Positions 11,281 to 24,876 of a stretch of 64,000 nucleotides of DNA are shown piece by piece (position 1 is the stretch's first letter; each line of letters starts with the position of its first letter). A program made the translations under genes and the position numbers. The notes under the pieces were generated by a model that saw nothing but the letters and a program-made list of their open reading frames with translations, was not told where the DNA came from and did no database searches. The DNA comes from Chinchilla lanigera. Lineage: Eukaryota; Chordata; Mammalia; Rodentia; Chinchillidae. The stretch spans positions 3,089,436 to 3,153,435 of the forward strand of contig NW_004955488.1 of assembly GCF_000276665.1 (NCBI RefSeq), in the 5' to 3' direction.

Positions 11281-14200
11281 CTGACTATAGAACCATAGTT
11301 TTGGGATACTTTCAAAGTATTCCAGTATGTGCAGCTTTGTGTAAATTTTGGTGAAATATTTGCTTGGTCCATGCTAACATCCCAAGCAGAAATTGTGAAG
11401 TGAATTTCAACATGCTGCTTATTTGATAGGTCTATGTAGAACAGGTCTGTGTAATAAAGAATGCAGTAATACATAATGCAGCAAAACTGTTATGTATAGT
11501 TAATTTAAATTTATTGAAATTCATCCTATAATTTACTTTAAATTTTTTCCAAATTATTTATCAAACTTTCAATATTTTCTTATATATTCTAAATGATACT
11601 TTCCTATGCTTTTTATAAAAATATTCTAATAATTATTAAAACACTATTTCTACTTACCTGATATTTGTTTTAAGTTCAGTATTTTATTCCTACTCACAAA
11701 GAATTTATAATTTGCATTAGTATAACTATCTCAATTTTTAAATATGTTTTGACAAGTCCTTAAAATTTTTCACAAAAGGTTTTTTTAAAATGTAAAATCT
11801 TCCTAAATTGTTTTGCAGGCAAATCTTTAAATATGTGACTATCTTAAACAACAACTGTTCTGCTATTTTTCATAATTATTTGAATACAAACTTTGAATAC
11901 AAAAATAGATAATATATATATGAATATGGTTGCAAAATGGTGAGCTGTTTATCATATTAAAAGCTCTGAAGAATTCTATGAGGATGCTCTATTTTAATTA
12001 GAATTTTACAATGTTATTTTAATCACAGAAAGTGTTCCACAAAAGTTTGGAAAATACTTTTTTAAAACATTGCAACCCTTAAAAAGGTTGACTGACCAGG
12101 ATTAGTTCTTTCTATCTTCAAAGTATGCATTCATAAAATAATTACAGTAAGTCCTATCAATAGAAATATTTAGAAGTTATAATGAAGATGTGTTTAAAGA
12201 ACATACTATGATACTACACAGAACACTTAGTAATTATTTTAAATCTATTGACCTTATGATTTTGGAATTTTCCTTTCCAATAATAAAAATCCTAAACATT
12301 GTTACAAAGGGAAAATTACTGTGAGAAACAATCAGTTAAGAGATTTCAAGAGTATGATTACCACTGCGAATTAGCTATCATTTAACACTGTTAACTATAC
12401 AACATGACTACTCCAAAGGCACAATAACAGACATATCTTTAAGACTGGGTTGTCTAAGCTCTTGATTCTTGTGAATAAATACATTCTATAGTTTCTACCT
12501 TCTTATATAGGTCTTACGGTAAGCCACTGCATAAGGAAGCATCCACCAAGAGAACATAAAATCAGAAGACATCGTTCTTTTAATTGTTTATAGGCCAGGA
12601 AATGTGCGAGGTGCTAACTACACGATTCAGAAACAAAATCCACTTAGATGGAGATGAGTGTGGCTATTTCATTTACTGAAAATTGTCTTGTGAATGTCTT
12701 TAAAATAATTCCAGCTCTTTAGCCACTGAACATGAATTCTTCTCAGTTGTACACAAAATGTATGGACATCCCCAAGAGTTATGTTTTCATGTCTTCCTGA
12801 AACTCTTTTGTGGCTGACATATTTAATGTTTTTCTTTGAACATATAAAACTTTTAGTCAGGTCTTGCCCTGTCATCTGTCAGGAAGTACAGCTTTGCTTT
12901 GATTTCTCACATATTAAGTCTATAGGTCCAACTTTATGAAAAGATGATGTTCTTCTTCTAACTTAAATGCGCTTAGCTAATTGAAATTGAAAGCATTTTC
13001 TTTGCTATCAAAAATAAAACAAAGGATTTGAAAAAAAAAAAAAGAAAAATGAAGCAGGGTTTTCCATAAAGAGACATATAGCTTAATATATGATGAAGAA
13101 GAAATGCACAATTTTGGATAAATTAGGATACAAAGAAAATGTGTACTGTACAAATAAGTTCTATGCAATGTATAGCATTTATAATGAAGTTATTCAAATA
13201 ATATGGTATTTTATTATGCATATGGAAAACTAAAATTTTGCTATTTAGTTTTGATTTATTTTAGAAAAACTTCATAGGGAATACAGAATTCTAAAAGCAT
13301 ACTTTGATCTTTCAACATTGCTAGTTTTCTCTGAAATGCCAATTGTATAATTCCTGTGTTATTGTAAAAACCATTCTCTCCATCCTTTAAAGAAGAATTC
13401 CATCCAATGTTCCTGTATAAAATACACTTGCCTCAGCAAGAGTTTCATATAAAAGTGGTTCACAGCTGATCACCCATCTCCCTCAGAGTCAATTATTTTT
13501 AAATTTTCAATCTGGGCTTAGGCCTAGTCATTGTACCAAGGGGAGCTTCAATAGGATTTGTAATGACTAGCTACTTGTGCTGAGATTTCTCAGGCAACTT
13601 TGATTCCGCTTGATGTATCGTTGCATTTGGTTTTATAGATCACTAAGGACTTTACAAGCATTTCTAACTCCATGCATAACTTGTGAATTCTAATCAAACT
13701 TGCTTTTGCCCAGGGTTTGTGTTGGCCCTACAAATTAGCACAGCCTTTTGTATTTTTTATTACAGTTTCAAATATCAAAATCTCTTTAGGATATACAGTG
13801 AAAGCCACCTTGTATAAATAAGTAAATTAAGAATTGGGGAGTTAGTACTGTCTAAGGGTAAAATTGTTGTTTCTTGCCTATGATGTCCTTGCCAGGTATT
13901 GGGTACCTGCCAGCACTTTGTTTGGTTGATAAATAAATTTTTCATAAAATCTTAAGGTTGTGTTAGATCACATTTTCATGATGCCCGTTAATGCAAAACA
14001 TCTGTTTCATCATGTACTCTCAATCACCAAAGATACAGAGATATTGTTAAATGTCTGCTTCTTTATAACTCATTAGTTTATTGATGAGAGTAGTTACATG
14101 TAGTGGCAAGGAATGTCTTACAGCAAGATACATAATCCTGAAGGCAGTTGAAATAATGAAAAGTGGCAGCAAGCAGGAGATCTATTCTCCGCTACACCTT

Positions 14201-15468
14201 CTGGGTACTATTTAGTAACTTCGGTTCATTACCAAACCCAGCTTCGGATTGGCCCCTCTACTTTTCTTTTATCTGTAGCTTTCTGTTGCCCATGGAATAA
14301 CAAAACCATCCATTACTTCTCTGGACTCATGGATTAACTGAGCTGTACATATGAGAACAGCCCCTCTGTTTAATGGGTCTGTGACACTGTCTCCCGCTGT
14401 TCATGCCGCAGTTTCTCCCTCTCCTATCTTATTTCACCTTCTCCCTTTAAGGTCAATATTTTTGCCCTTGTATATTTCTTTCTCAAAAAACCATGCAAAA
14501 CTAATTCCAGGAGCATAGCCCTCTTATCCATGGCCACTTCATTTCATCACAATGCCTTCTTTTTCAGGAAGCTCCATTTCTTCCAGAGAATTTGAAACTA
14601 GCGATTTTGCCAACTGAATATTCTCTTATGTCTTCTCTCTCAGTGACATCGCAATGCCTTATTTTAGTAACGGTTTTGGTGGTTGCTTTTTATGTTTTAA
14701 GTGTGTTTGGTTTTGTTCAAGGACAGTTTTCCTTCATGAAAAATAAGCTGTGTAAGAACAACGCTTTTATCTTTGATTCTTTGCAGATCATATGCAAACA
14801 TTAGAAGAGGGCCTAACATAAAATAAATGTTCAAGAAGATTTTTTTAATTTAAAAGAGAATAAAAAATAAGAAAAAGAATAAAATGATACAGAATTTCAA
14901 AACAAGAAGATAGGAAATTAGCAATGTTTATTATATGATATGGTTATCTTCAAAGTAGTTGTTCAGATTAACTGATATAAGCACCTAAAATTGGTCAAAA
15001 AATTCAGACTTAAAGTGCTAGTAAGGCAAAGAAAGCAGGTATGCAGACTCGGTTACCGTTGTTGTTTCCTCTAATTTTTCCAGAAAAATCCTCTCCTGAT
15101 CGTTCTAGAAAAACCACACTTTCATGGTTTTTCTACATTTCTTAGCTGCTATTTTCAACTCATTTAATGAAATTAATGAGCCTGGGAAATTGGTGAAGAA
15201 TTTGTAGACCCATTTTTCAGCCTGGCCTTACTTTTTCTTTCTGTATCACTTCTCTACTTTTCCATCCCATTTCTGTTTGAAAAGCTTTCAGGGGAAAATT
15301 ACATGGGCCACGCACAATGTATACTATGAATATTTATTCTTCTCCTCCCTTCACAATCTTTAAAACAGGTGAGAGTTCTCAAACACTTCATTCTGGTAGA
15401 ATAACATCTGCACTGAAATTGCCAGACTCCAAGTTTGTATGCTGTTAGTTAGGATTCTCCAAAGAAAC

Positions 15469-15470
<2 letters not shown>
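11281..15470. other. AT-rich non-coding stretch
   Basis: About 4 kb without a recognised gene. Positions 14795-14833 resemble the 3' end of an ancient L2/MIR element (CCTAACATAAAATAAATGTTC). Poly-A runs occur at 13030-13042. The remainder was not classified. Confidence 0.4.

Positions 15471-15471
<1 letters not shown>

Positions 15472-15510
<39 letters not shown>
15472..15510. repeat. (CA)n microsatellite
   Basis: About 19 uninterrupted CA units. The open frames on both strands across it (His-Thr or Cys-Val repeats) are artefacts of the repeat. Confidence 0.97.
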
Positions 15511-15512
<2 letters not shown>

Positions 15513-15950
15513 CAAACCTTATCAGAAGGAATTGTCTTTTGCAATTATAGACGCTGTTATGGCCCAAAATGTGCAACAGGCAAATTGGAGACTCTGGACA
15601 GGCAATAGTGTAAGTTCCACTCCAAAACTCAGCAGGTTCAAATCCTAAAATCTGACGTTCCACTTTAATGCAAGGGCAGGAAGAGACTGATATTCCAGCT
15701 CAATGGTCGGGAAATGGGGATTCCCTCTTAATCATGGCGGAGTCAGATGTATTGCTGTACTTGGGCCTTTACATCTGGAGGCTGGTTGTCTACAGTAGGA
15801 AGGGCAATCTCTTTCTCAGTCTACTGAATCAAATGGTAATATCATTCAGAACCCCCTTCCAGGGCACACTCTGAAGAATACTTGATCAAATTTCTGGGGA
15901 TCCCCTAGTCCACTCAAGTTTACTTATAAAATTAATACTTTTTATTGTAT
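15511..15950. other. Non-coding stretch, nothing recognised
   Basis: Unclassified sequence between a microsatellite and a B1 SINE. Two moderate plus-strand frames show no family signature. Confidence 0.4.
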
Positions 15951-16117
15951 GCTGGGCATGGTGGTGCATGCCTGTAATCCCAGCACTTGGGAGGCTGACA
16001 CAGGAGGAGAGCTGCAAGTTCGAGGCCAGGCTGGACTACAAAGTGAGTCCAAGGCTAGCCTGAACTGCATAGTGAGACCCTGTCTCAAAAACACAAAATA
16101 ATAATAATAATAAAATA
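15951..16117 (+). mobile_element. B1 SINE, plus strand
   Basis: Starts GCTGGGCATGGTGGTGCATG, has CCTGTAATCCCAGCACTTGG, the duplicated 7SL-derived inner unit (GGCCAGGCTGGACTACAAAG then GGCTAGCCTGAACTGCATAG), GAGACCCTGTCTC and an A/AAT-rich tail. An imperfect TSD TTTTATTGTA / TTTTCATTGTA flanks it. Confidence 0.9.
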
Positions 16118-17690
16118 ATTTTCATTGTAGTTGCATTGTAAACCAATATTTAAAGGCAAGTATAGCCATTTTATAATGCTAGCCAAATTATGTTATATAT
16201 ATGAACATATATGCATATACTTATTTTTACATAAGTAGACTCTTCTCTGTGTTCCTTTATCTTACCCTTGGGTACAATCAGAAAAATACTAACATTTATG
16301 ACATAAGTTACATAACCAAAATTCGAAGTTTCCTCTCCATATGATAAAAGGAAATATTTTAAGGATCAAATTATAGCTTTCTGTGCCTGCTCTATATTAA
16401 TTTCCCCACTATTATTGAATTTTTATTTTATGTATTGGTTATTTTTTATTTGGTTTTGATTTGGGGCCATTTTGTGTATTTCATTCTAATTAGAAAATAG
16501 GAACTCAAAAATTTTAAGAGAACTCAAAATGGGAATTCAAAAATCTTGAGAAAATATAATATCATGTTTACTTGTTAATTTTAAAACTAAATAAGTCTTA
16601 TTTTTTAATTTTTAATTTGTTAAGACATGCTATCTTCCTCAACAGTAGGAAGCAAAATATTTATGAAATATTATAAATGATATTCTCAATTTTGTACATT
16701 TCTCACATCATTTTGTTATACATTTTTTCCCTAGGAAAGGCATTAACTCTACAGCTGTGCCATCAATACATACTGCAGTATTCAGGACATGCTTATTTTC
16801 CACATTCAAACACAGTTTCAAATGGGAAAGTTACAATGATTCCCAGCCCACAGTTTGAAAACATGGCAATACAACTGTTATTTTTAATATTTCCAAAATA
16901 GGTGTGCTATGAAGCATTTCAGTGAAAATAAATGTAGATATCCCATAAAAGTATGCATATGCAGAAAGTACTTTATCACCTGATAATTATACTACCTCTT
17001 TTCCTAGAAGATCAAGAAATCTGAAAGGACAGCCTTTTAAGCAGCTCTAATGTGCTGTCAAAGCCATACCTAACTTAAGCTAATATGCTTTCTTATATTT
17101 TCTGTGGAAATATTACCATTTCTACCTAATCATCATTGAAACAATAAATCTTTCAAAGTTACGGAGCTATGAGCAGGATGGAAATAAGCTTGCTGAAATA
17201 AGGCCCCACTTCAATATGACAAATTCTATTTTCTGTGAAATACAACATTTTTTCTCAAAAGCAGACATATTTTAAATTACAACTGCCTATATTGATGAAT
17301 ACCTTGTGAAATTTGGGTGATTACATCAATTTAGTGTTTCATGTATTAATGAATTAATACCAATTCACTCAGTGGCATGGTGGAGATTATATGAATCTTA
17401 AGTATTACTACTCATAGAGCGTTTTCTTGATTGATCATCAGTTTTATCCCAATTGTCTGACAGTTATGAATGATTTCCAGATCGTATTTACTAAAATGAC
17501 TCTAACCCACTTTAGAATTAATGAATTCCTTTCTATTATATTGGTACAAATGATTTACACTCAGTGGAGAACTAATGCAAGATGAAAATATTTCATTAAT
17601 ATAAACCCAAGTAGCAGGAAAATCAAATGACAAAGTCTACTGTTAGTGAATATTTGGGCAAGACTTAATGATGAAGTCCTACTGAATGAT
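16118..17690. other. AT-rich non-coding stretch
   Basis: No gene or classifiable repeat was recognised. Confidence 0.45.
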
Positions 17691-17696
17691 AAATTG

Positions 17697-17807
17697 TGTT
17701 TTCTTTTCTTTTCTTTTCTTTTCTTTTTTTTGCATACCGGGAATCAAACTTACAACCTCACACTTGCCAGGCAACGTGCTGTGCCGCTGAGCTATATCCC
17801 CAGCCCT
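17697..17807 (-). mobile_element. ID SINE, minus strand, with (TTTTC)n tail
   Basis: The right end is the reverse complement of the ID 5' head (ATATCCCCAGCCC). Inward lie TTGCCAGGC and the 3' box region GCATACCGGGAATC. The reverse-complement A-tail appears as a (TTTTC)n run at 17697-17730. The body is more diverged than the young copies. The flanks are only weakly similar, so the TSD is uncertain. Confidence 0.85.
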
Positions 17808-18085
17808 AAGTTGCTTTCTTAAAGCTAGAAACTATATTCTTAATAGCCTAGAGTAGTCAAATGGTAGCTTGACTTTGTACTGTGTCCGCACCAGTCCCAG
17901 AGTCAAAGAGACCTTGACAACTTGCAAACCCAATGTCTCATTAAATCCCTGAGCTTTATCTGGGAAGCAAGGATTCTACAGTTACTATATAGCTCCATTT
18001 CTGTGGGCTAATAATGTAAACTCCTGGTGGACCACATTAGTTCACACGATGTTTTACCTTAAAGTTAGGCTAAAAGGAATAAGCT

Positions 18086-18180
18086 GAGGCCGGGGATTTA
18101 GCTCAGCGGCACAGTGCCTGCTTGGCAAGCGCGAGGTCTTGAATTCGATTCCTCATACCAAAAAAAAAAAAAAAAGCTAT
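18086..18180 (+). mobile_element. ID SINE, plus strand, 'TCTTG' subfamily
   Basis: Body carries GAGGTCTTGAATTCGATTCC and lacks the GGAGAAAAACC 3' signature, ending directly in an A16 tail after CATACC. A perfect 15-bp TSD (TAAAAGGAATAAGCT) lies at 18071-18085 and 18181-18195. Confidence 0.92.
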
Positions 18181-18195
18181 TAAAAGGAATAAGCT

Positions 18196-20070
18196 ACCAA
18201 ATTTTGGTTACATTTCCAAAAGGATTCCAAGAAATACTTCTAATAATGCAGTATATTTCCGGCATCAAAAAACAAAATATTGGGAAATGCTAGTCATTTT
18301 CCATCCACTTTTTTCCAATTCATCACTAATAATGTTTATCAAACCTGCAGGTCAGGAGATTCTTATAATTATCCTCATATCACCAAAGATTGGGGTAGAT
18401 AAAGTGGGAAAGGTTTAGAAATTACCAGTCTGCTTTTACCAATAGTCAGACTAACAAAAAATCATGTAGGAAACTTTAACGCATCATTACATCAGAGAAA
18501 TTTATGCCATAAATATTCTGCGAAATGGTTTATTTGTGTGTTGCAAATATTAACATTGGATCTAATAATTGTCTTATGCCATCAATGACTAAAACAAAAA
18601 AAAGGTTTAAAAATGTAAAGTATTTTCTAAGCAATTAATATTTAGTATAATATAAGAAATCAACTGAATTATCTCTTTTAAAGTGTGTGTTTTAAGAAAC
18701 TAACGAAAGATTGTCACTCGGTATCCCAGACATTTGTATAGCAAGTTTCCAGGACACTAAAACCAGAAGTGGAAAAGTGAGGTGATAGCTTTACTCACTC
18801 TGCCTCTTTAAAGATCTGCAGTCATTTTTCTATGCTTATGCAAACAGATCAAGCTCATTCTTCATAGCAATGTGAACTACAACTTACATGGATATTTGTT
18901 TATTCCTGTAACTCTGACCTAGATCATCACTTGGCCAACTCACACCTGCTATTAAGTCTCCAATAAAACATTACCTCACAACCCCAGTCCCAGCATCTAG
19001 GTCAAAACCATCTCACTTCCAGCAAGAGATAGATGGTGTGAAAGACTTCTCACAAAGCAAGATTCCACAGGAAATAACTCAAAGAAAAGGGTATAATTCA
19101 TATTCTACTATCTAGGCAGAAGGGATGGCAGGCTCATCCCTTCAAATCAGACTGACGCAAAATGAATCTCATTCTGAAAAATGTATCTGGAATATCTCGA
19201 CATAAAATTATCCATTTGCAAAGATATTATGTGCAAAGTTATTAGGATAAGGAAAAACTATTTTTAAGCCCATTTGTCTCTGAGAGACTGCTGGATAAAT
19301 TGTCTCATCCATAAATGGAACTATGATACTTTTTAAAAATAGTGAATTATGTGTCTAGATATTACCCTAGAGTGAAGTTCATGGTATTTTACCTTGAAGA
19401 ATGAAATGTTTGGATATCATTTTTCAAGGAAATAAATAAATCTTTGTATTTATACTCATAAATGTATAATACTTGCATGTATGCATAAATATAAAATGCA
19501 AGCCTATTAATATGTAATTTTATATGACTATATTATATTTTATGAATATATGTATAATATAAATATATGGACATGCATGCCTATTTTATATCAATATACA
19601 TGTGTAAATATGTTTAAATTTGAATACATATAAGTATATACATATACAAAACCAAGTTTACATACCCACATATGAAGACATAAAACCTTTTATATTTGCT
19701 TTTTGAAGATGATAATTTCTAAGTTTTTATAGCAAATTATTATTATTTGTGGACTATTTGAAAGTGAATTTAGAAATGGTACTGTAAATGTATCTTTATA
19801 AATGTAGATTCTGTGTTTAATTGGAGGCAATAATAATGTATACCAATTGAGAAATTTGAATGAAATAAAGCTTGCATATCTATCCAATCCATTCCTATAC
19901 TTTTGTATCATAGCATAGAAAAAGTATTCTGCACCTAAGTCTTAAATAACTTACTCTGTCTACTGCTCAGTTTGTGTATATCTTCCTTCTTTATCCTGGA
20001 TCCTCTTCCCATAAATATCATGGACAAAGTAATGAATGCCTGGATCATTCACAGAAACAGAATTGCAGGT
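18196..20070. other. AT-rich non-coding stretch
   Basis: No gene was recognised. Very AT-rich TATA-type low-complexity sequence occurs at about 19440-19660. Confidence 0.45.
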
Positions 20071-20071
20071 A

Positions 20072-20160
20072 TTTGAGGATGTAGCTTAGTTGGTGTTGAA
20101 GTTGCTTAGCCTTTGCAAGGACTTGGGTCCAACCTTCCACACCATCGAAAAAGAAAGAAA
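20072..20160 (+). mobile_element. Old tRNA-derived SINE fragment
   Basis: It keeps a box A-like GATGTAGCTTAGTTGGT and box B-like TTGGGTCCAAC followed by an A-rich GAAAAAGAAAG tail. It is much more diverged than the ID copies in this window, so it is either an old ID relative or another tRNA SINE. Confidence 0.45.
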
Positions 20161-20838
20161 AATGTTACTAAAGACCAATACGATATTTCAAAGTTATTAA
20201 CCTAATTATTGATGTATCATTGCCTCCTATCAGGTTGATAAAAGCGGATATAGAAAGAATTTGTAAAGTATTATGTTATCATCAGTGAATTCACACTTGC
20301 AAAGTTGATACAATCAAAAATACTGAAGAAAACAATTTCATTTTTAGAAAGGTATTCCAATAAATATACCATATTACAAAGAGTGATCTTTTTTTATTTT
20401 TGTCTGAAAAACAAATAAGTGTTTTAAATACATCTTCTTAAACTACTTCATGTTTTTTTAAAGAATGGTCATGGGTTTTGTTCTTGCTGTAATTGTCTCC
20501 ATCTCTGCTTCTAGCGTTGATTTGCCTAGACCCTTGATGGCTTCTTCACCTCCTACCATTCTGGTTACTTCCCAACTCCAGTACTTTCCAGTTCTTTTAT
20601 TTTGATTATCTCCATACTTAATAAAATTCTTGGTAAATAGTTTGTGCTTAATTTCTTAATGAATAAATAACCATACAGAAGAAAATTTTAACTATTCAGT
20701 TATATTTTTACAGATTATTTGTCATAGTATTGCTTTATTAGCTTAAAAGTAAAATAGAGATTGATCTGATACATACACACATCCATTAGAGAATTATTCA
20801 TTTCTTAGAATGATGATGCCTATATTGACACACAGATT

Positions 20839-20841
<3 letters not shown>

Positions 20842-20873
<32 letters not shown>
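20842..20873. repeat. (AT)n microsatellite
   Basis: About 16 uninterrupted AT units immediately upstream of an ID SINE. Confidence 0.95.
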
Positions 20874-20876
<3 letters not shown>

Positions 20877-20884
20877 TCATACAG

Positions 20885-20974
20885 AGGCTGGGGATTTAGC
20901 TCAGTGGCACAGCACCTGCTTGGTAAGCGCGAGGTCTTGAGTTCGATTCCCAGTACCGGAAAACCTCCCCTCCA
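20885..20974 (+). mobile_element. ID SINE, plus strand, 'TCTTG' subfamily
   Basis: Starts GAGGCTGGGGATTTAGCTC, carries CGAGGTCTTGAGTTCGATTCC and CCAGTACCGG, and ends in an interrupted A-rich tail (AAAACCTCCCC). No clean TSD was found, perhaps because the 5' flank is an AT microsatellite. Confidence 0.88.
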
Positions 20975-20980
20975 AAAGAA

Positions 20981-23100
20981 AAATATATTACATACATATC
21001 ATTGTGTATGCATCTGTATATGTTGTATATATGCCCATACAAAGGATGGTCATGTTTCCACATATTCCCATCTCTTTTGAACATTGTTACATTTAATATC
21101 CACCTCCATTCTTTTTCTGGAAAGAAAATAAGATTCCTGACTGGTATATTCTTTTCAGATGGCCCCCAGCTTGGCAGGTTTGATGTGCCACATCACATCA
21201 AAAGCTTCTGAAACTGAAGTGGCATTGGCCCCACAGAACACGTTTATCATCAGCACGTACACAGCGCACAGCTCAGCACTTCTCCGCCATTTAGCACCTA
21301 ATGTTTCTACCATCAAAGTTCAGTGCAACAATTGAACTCTGCAAGCCATAATTCATGGCACCTCCTGACTTTACGAAGTTCAAGGGAATGCATTTTCCAA
21401 AAACAAAAGACAAAATAAAGGGAAGCAAAAACAAAAGAAAAAGCATAACCAAACACACCCTTCATGGACAGATAAACACGTTAGAGGTATAGTTGTGAAG
21501 CTGTAACTTCAATAAAATGAATGAGCTCCTTAGGAAAAAACTAATTAGGAAAAGATGTGTAGGATTTTAAAAGTTGTGAAATATAGCGAACATACTTCGT
21601 CTGCTTATTTTAAAAGCTTTGGGGACATCTGTAATATAGCCACATTTTAGTAACCCATATCTTTTGTGAGATTAAATCTGTCTGCTGGGAATACTCCTGC
21701 ATGGCTAGAATAAAGAGTACCACAAACGTTGGTGAGGAACAAGCTATCTTTATTAAAGTATTTATCATTTTTACAGCTAGAATTGGTATTAATATTTCAA
21801 CAAACAATACCAGTAAGCCTTATCTTCCCTTTGTTGACTTTAGTTAAGCACTGTCAGCAGTAGGCTGTTCAGAACAGCTTGGCCTGTTCAAACAGAATAA
21901 TTCATCTTACAATTAGAAAAGAAAGCTTATTTTTAAAATTCCGTAGGAACATGTCAAAGTAGAAACACAAACTTAGTCCAAAGGATGTAGAACCTGAGAA
22001 ATGTGATTGATAGGATTATGTCCTAGTTCTTTTGAAACCATTCAAATCTAAGAAAAGCATAGTAAATCTTGTGACAAATTTTAAATTTGAAAGAATGCAG
22101 GCTGAGTTTATAGACTTTTTGCTCAGTGATCACATGGAACACTTTACCAGAACAGCGCTGAACTGCTATGTTAATATCTTCCTAAATATAAGATAAAAAG
22201 AAAAAAATTAGAATAAAACAGATAAACCAATACTTTGAATTCAGTAAATGCTACATTGTTTCCTGATTCTAACATAAACATCATTTGAAGCTATGGGCAA
22301 GCTAAGAGGCTCACCTCCATAGCTAAAAAGCAGAACTGAGAATGTGAACAGATTGGTTTAAACTGACTATTCTATTGAAATCTAACATGTTAAAATAAGA
22401 TGATTTTAGAATAAGACAAATTATCATATAAATTCATTGTTCAGTTGCATAGCTGCTTACAGGTTTGAGTGAGCTGCTCCAGTCAAAGTCGTACCAAATA
22501 GATAATGTTTACAAGTTAATAAATGACTAAAAATTAGTTTTGTGGTTCCTTACTGATGCTGGGATGGCAGAGGGAAGAAAGTGAGCATATTTTGTGCAAG
22601 TACATGCCATAATTCCTGAATATTACACACTCTTGTAAATTTAGATAAAAATTTAAATGCCAAAAGAAAGATTCTTCATTTTTATTTTCTATTGAGAAGT
22701 GCATGATTTATTAAATTCCAATATTATGAAGACATACAGATCTCTGCAATTTTTCTGTGATTATTTATGCACATTTTGTGATTTGAAGATAACTTTACAG
22801 CATCTCAGGGATTGGTAATCATTCAAGACATTTGGAAGAACAGACCCCAGAAAGGATATGTAGGGATAATGTTTTATAAGATTTTTCTTAGTACTTCATG
22901 TTGCTATTAAATTTTATCATCAGCTTAACAATTCCTTTAAAACAATCCTACTAGGAATTTATTGATGTCAACTGTTCCAATAGGACAATATAAAAAGAAT
23001 GTACACTTTATAATATTAAGCTTTCATTATGGAGTTTACATTCCCTAAATTCATAAATTCATGTTAAAATCGTACCTTCTTACCTGATGGTATTAGAATA
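20981..23100. other. AT-rich non-coding stretch
   Basis: No gene recognised. Positions about 21140-21380 are less AT-rich and unclassified. Confidence 0.4.
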
Positions 23101-23108
23101 GAAAGCCT

Positions 23109-23204
23109 GGGGCTGGGGATTTAGCTCAAGGGTGCAGCGCCTGCCCGGCAAGTGCAAGGTCGTGAGTTTGATCCCCAGTACAGGAAAGAAAAAAAAAAAA
23201 AAAG
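23109..23204 (+). mobile_element. ID SINE, plus strand
   Basis: Full body starting GGGCTGGGGATTTAGCTCA, with GTCGTGAGTTTGATCCCCAG and an A15 tail. An 8-bp TSD (GAAAGCCT) lies at 23101-23108 and 23205-23212. Confidence 0.9.
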
Positions 23205-23212
23205 GAAAGCCT

Positions 23213-24753
23213 TTAAGTGTTTAAAAGTTTCGTATATGTTAATGAAAAAGCAAAACATTTGTACAATCTGAAGAGAAACCAGAATATTGTATAGGGTATG
23301 AAGATGGCGCCTCCAAGATAGGATTAGTGTTTGTGTGAGAAGAGCTTAGATTCTCCCCAACCCACTCTGCCTTTGGCTAAAGATACAGTTAGAAAGAGAG
23401 CAAACCAGAAAGAGAGCCTGGGCAGACCCTGAAATTGCCTCCAAAAATAAAATATAAATATTTACTGGTTAAGCCTCCCAACTGACAGTATTTTGTCATA
23501 GCAATCTTAAGACATTTCTCAACATATGAGCATAACTGCAACATTTCTAAAAAATATTTTGTTGTTTTCATTGAAGAGATTTGATATATCTTTTGTTAAA
23601 CTTATATGCCCTCATAAATGATGATGATGTTTTCATTTTCTTTTCCAATATTTAGTTGGTACAGAAATACAAATGCTTTATGTACATTGACTCTTGACTT
23701 GAATACTCACTGAAGTTACACACTCATCAGACAGTGTTGTGTATTACTTAGAAATCTCAACGTTTTTCTTCTGCAAATAACTAATAGACATATGTGTATA
23801 AAATAATGTGCATTAAAATTATCGTGTGTGCCTATATTCATTAAAATTAAAATTTTTTTTACTATTTTATTCACTTACTTATCCTATTGTTTATTTGTTT
23901 CCATTAGTACCTAAGAATAGCATAGTACAGATAACTGCTAGTCTTTTGGTTTAGTTTATTTCTAATTCTATTTCTTAACTTAGTTCAGAAATTTGTTATT
24001 ATGTGCAAACACATTTAGGGTTAGAGTTAGGGTTCACTACTAAATCAATTTTTTAAAAATATTAAATGGTCATATTAGCATTATACTTTAGTACTCACAT
24101 GTTACCGTCCCATTGGTTTTACTGTGAATAATTCTGTATTCTACATTTATCCCATATTATGTGAAGAACACATAGTTAGATATTGTTTTTGTACACATTT
24201 TGAGGTATCTCTTTTTGTTTGAGAAATTTAAGCCATTCACGTTTATGTAAGTAGTAAAATGATCAGGTTTAAGTCATCTTTCTCCGTGTTTTTTTCTTAT
24301 TAGTCTCAGTGTGATGAGAGTTCAGTCTCCTCTTGATTCTCCTTTTTCATTCTCCCCTTTAATCTTCTGATTAACTAAGACTTTAGTGTTCTACTTTATT
24401 TTTGGTGCAAGATTTCTGTATTCACTCTTTGTATTTGTCTTAAATATTTTCTTTAATATAAAACCTTAATTTGTGCTTTTGTGTCAGTATTTTACTACTT
24501 CATGCATAGTATAAAAACTAACATAGTATTATTCAATTTATTGTCTCAATTTTTGCATTGTTATTTTCATTACTATATATGATCTAAATGCCACATACAA
24601 TGCAATTATGTTTTTGCTTTGAATAGTTAGTTTGGTGAAATTCTGAAAATTCAAAAGAGTCTATTATACTAACTCATGCATTTACCATTTACAGTGTTTT
24701 TTATTCATTTCTATAAATTTAGATATCAGCATGATATGTTATCTCTTTAACAT
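23213..24753. other. AT-rich stretch, possible old L1 antisense sequence
   Basis: The T-rich wording of about 24170-24700 resembles antisense LINE-1 sequence, but no diagnostic motif was secured. No gene was seen. Confidence 0.25.
24015..24034. repeat. Short telomere-like repeat
   Basis: TTAGGG, TTAGAG, TTAGGG and TT in succession, about 3.3 hexamer units with one substitution. It is short enough to be coincidental. Confidence 0.4.
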
Positions 24754-24765
24754 GAAAACCTTCAG

Positions 24766-24864
24766 GGGCTGGGGATTTAGCTCAGCGGCAAAGCACCTGC
24801 CTGGCAAGTGCAAGGTCGTGAGTTCGGTTCCCGGTACCGGAGAAAAACCAAAAAAAAAAAAAAA
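24766..24864 (+). mobile_element. ID SINE, plus strand, young subfamily
   Basis: Near-consensus copy with GTCGTGAGTTCGGTTCCCGG, GGTACCGGAGAAAAACC and an A-tail. A perfect 12-bp TSD (GAAAACCTTCAG) lies at 24754-24765 and 24865-24876. It sits directly at the 5' edge of an older ID copy. Confidence 0.93.
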
Positions 24865-24876
24865 GAAAACCTTCAG

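Noticed and set aside
24766..24864. tRNA genes at ID copies (box A and box B present)
   Set aside because: Cloverleaf pairing is not maintained, copies have A-tails and TSDs, and many near-identical copies occur; these are tRNA-derived SINEs.
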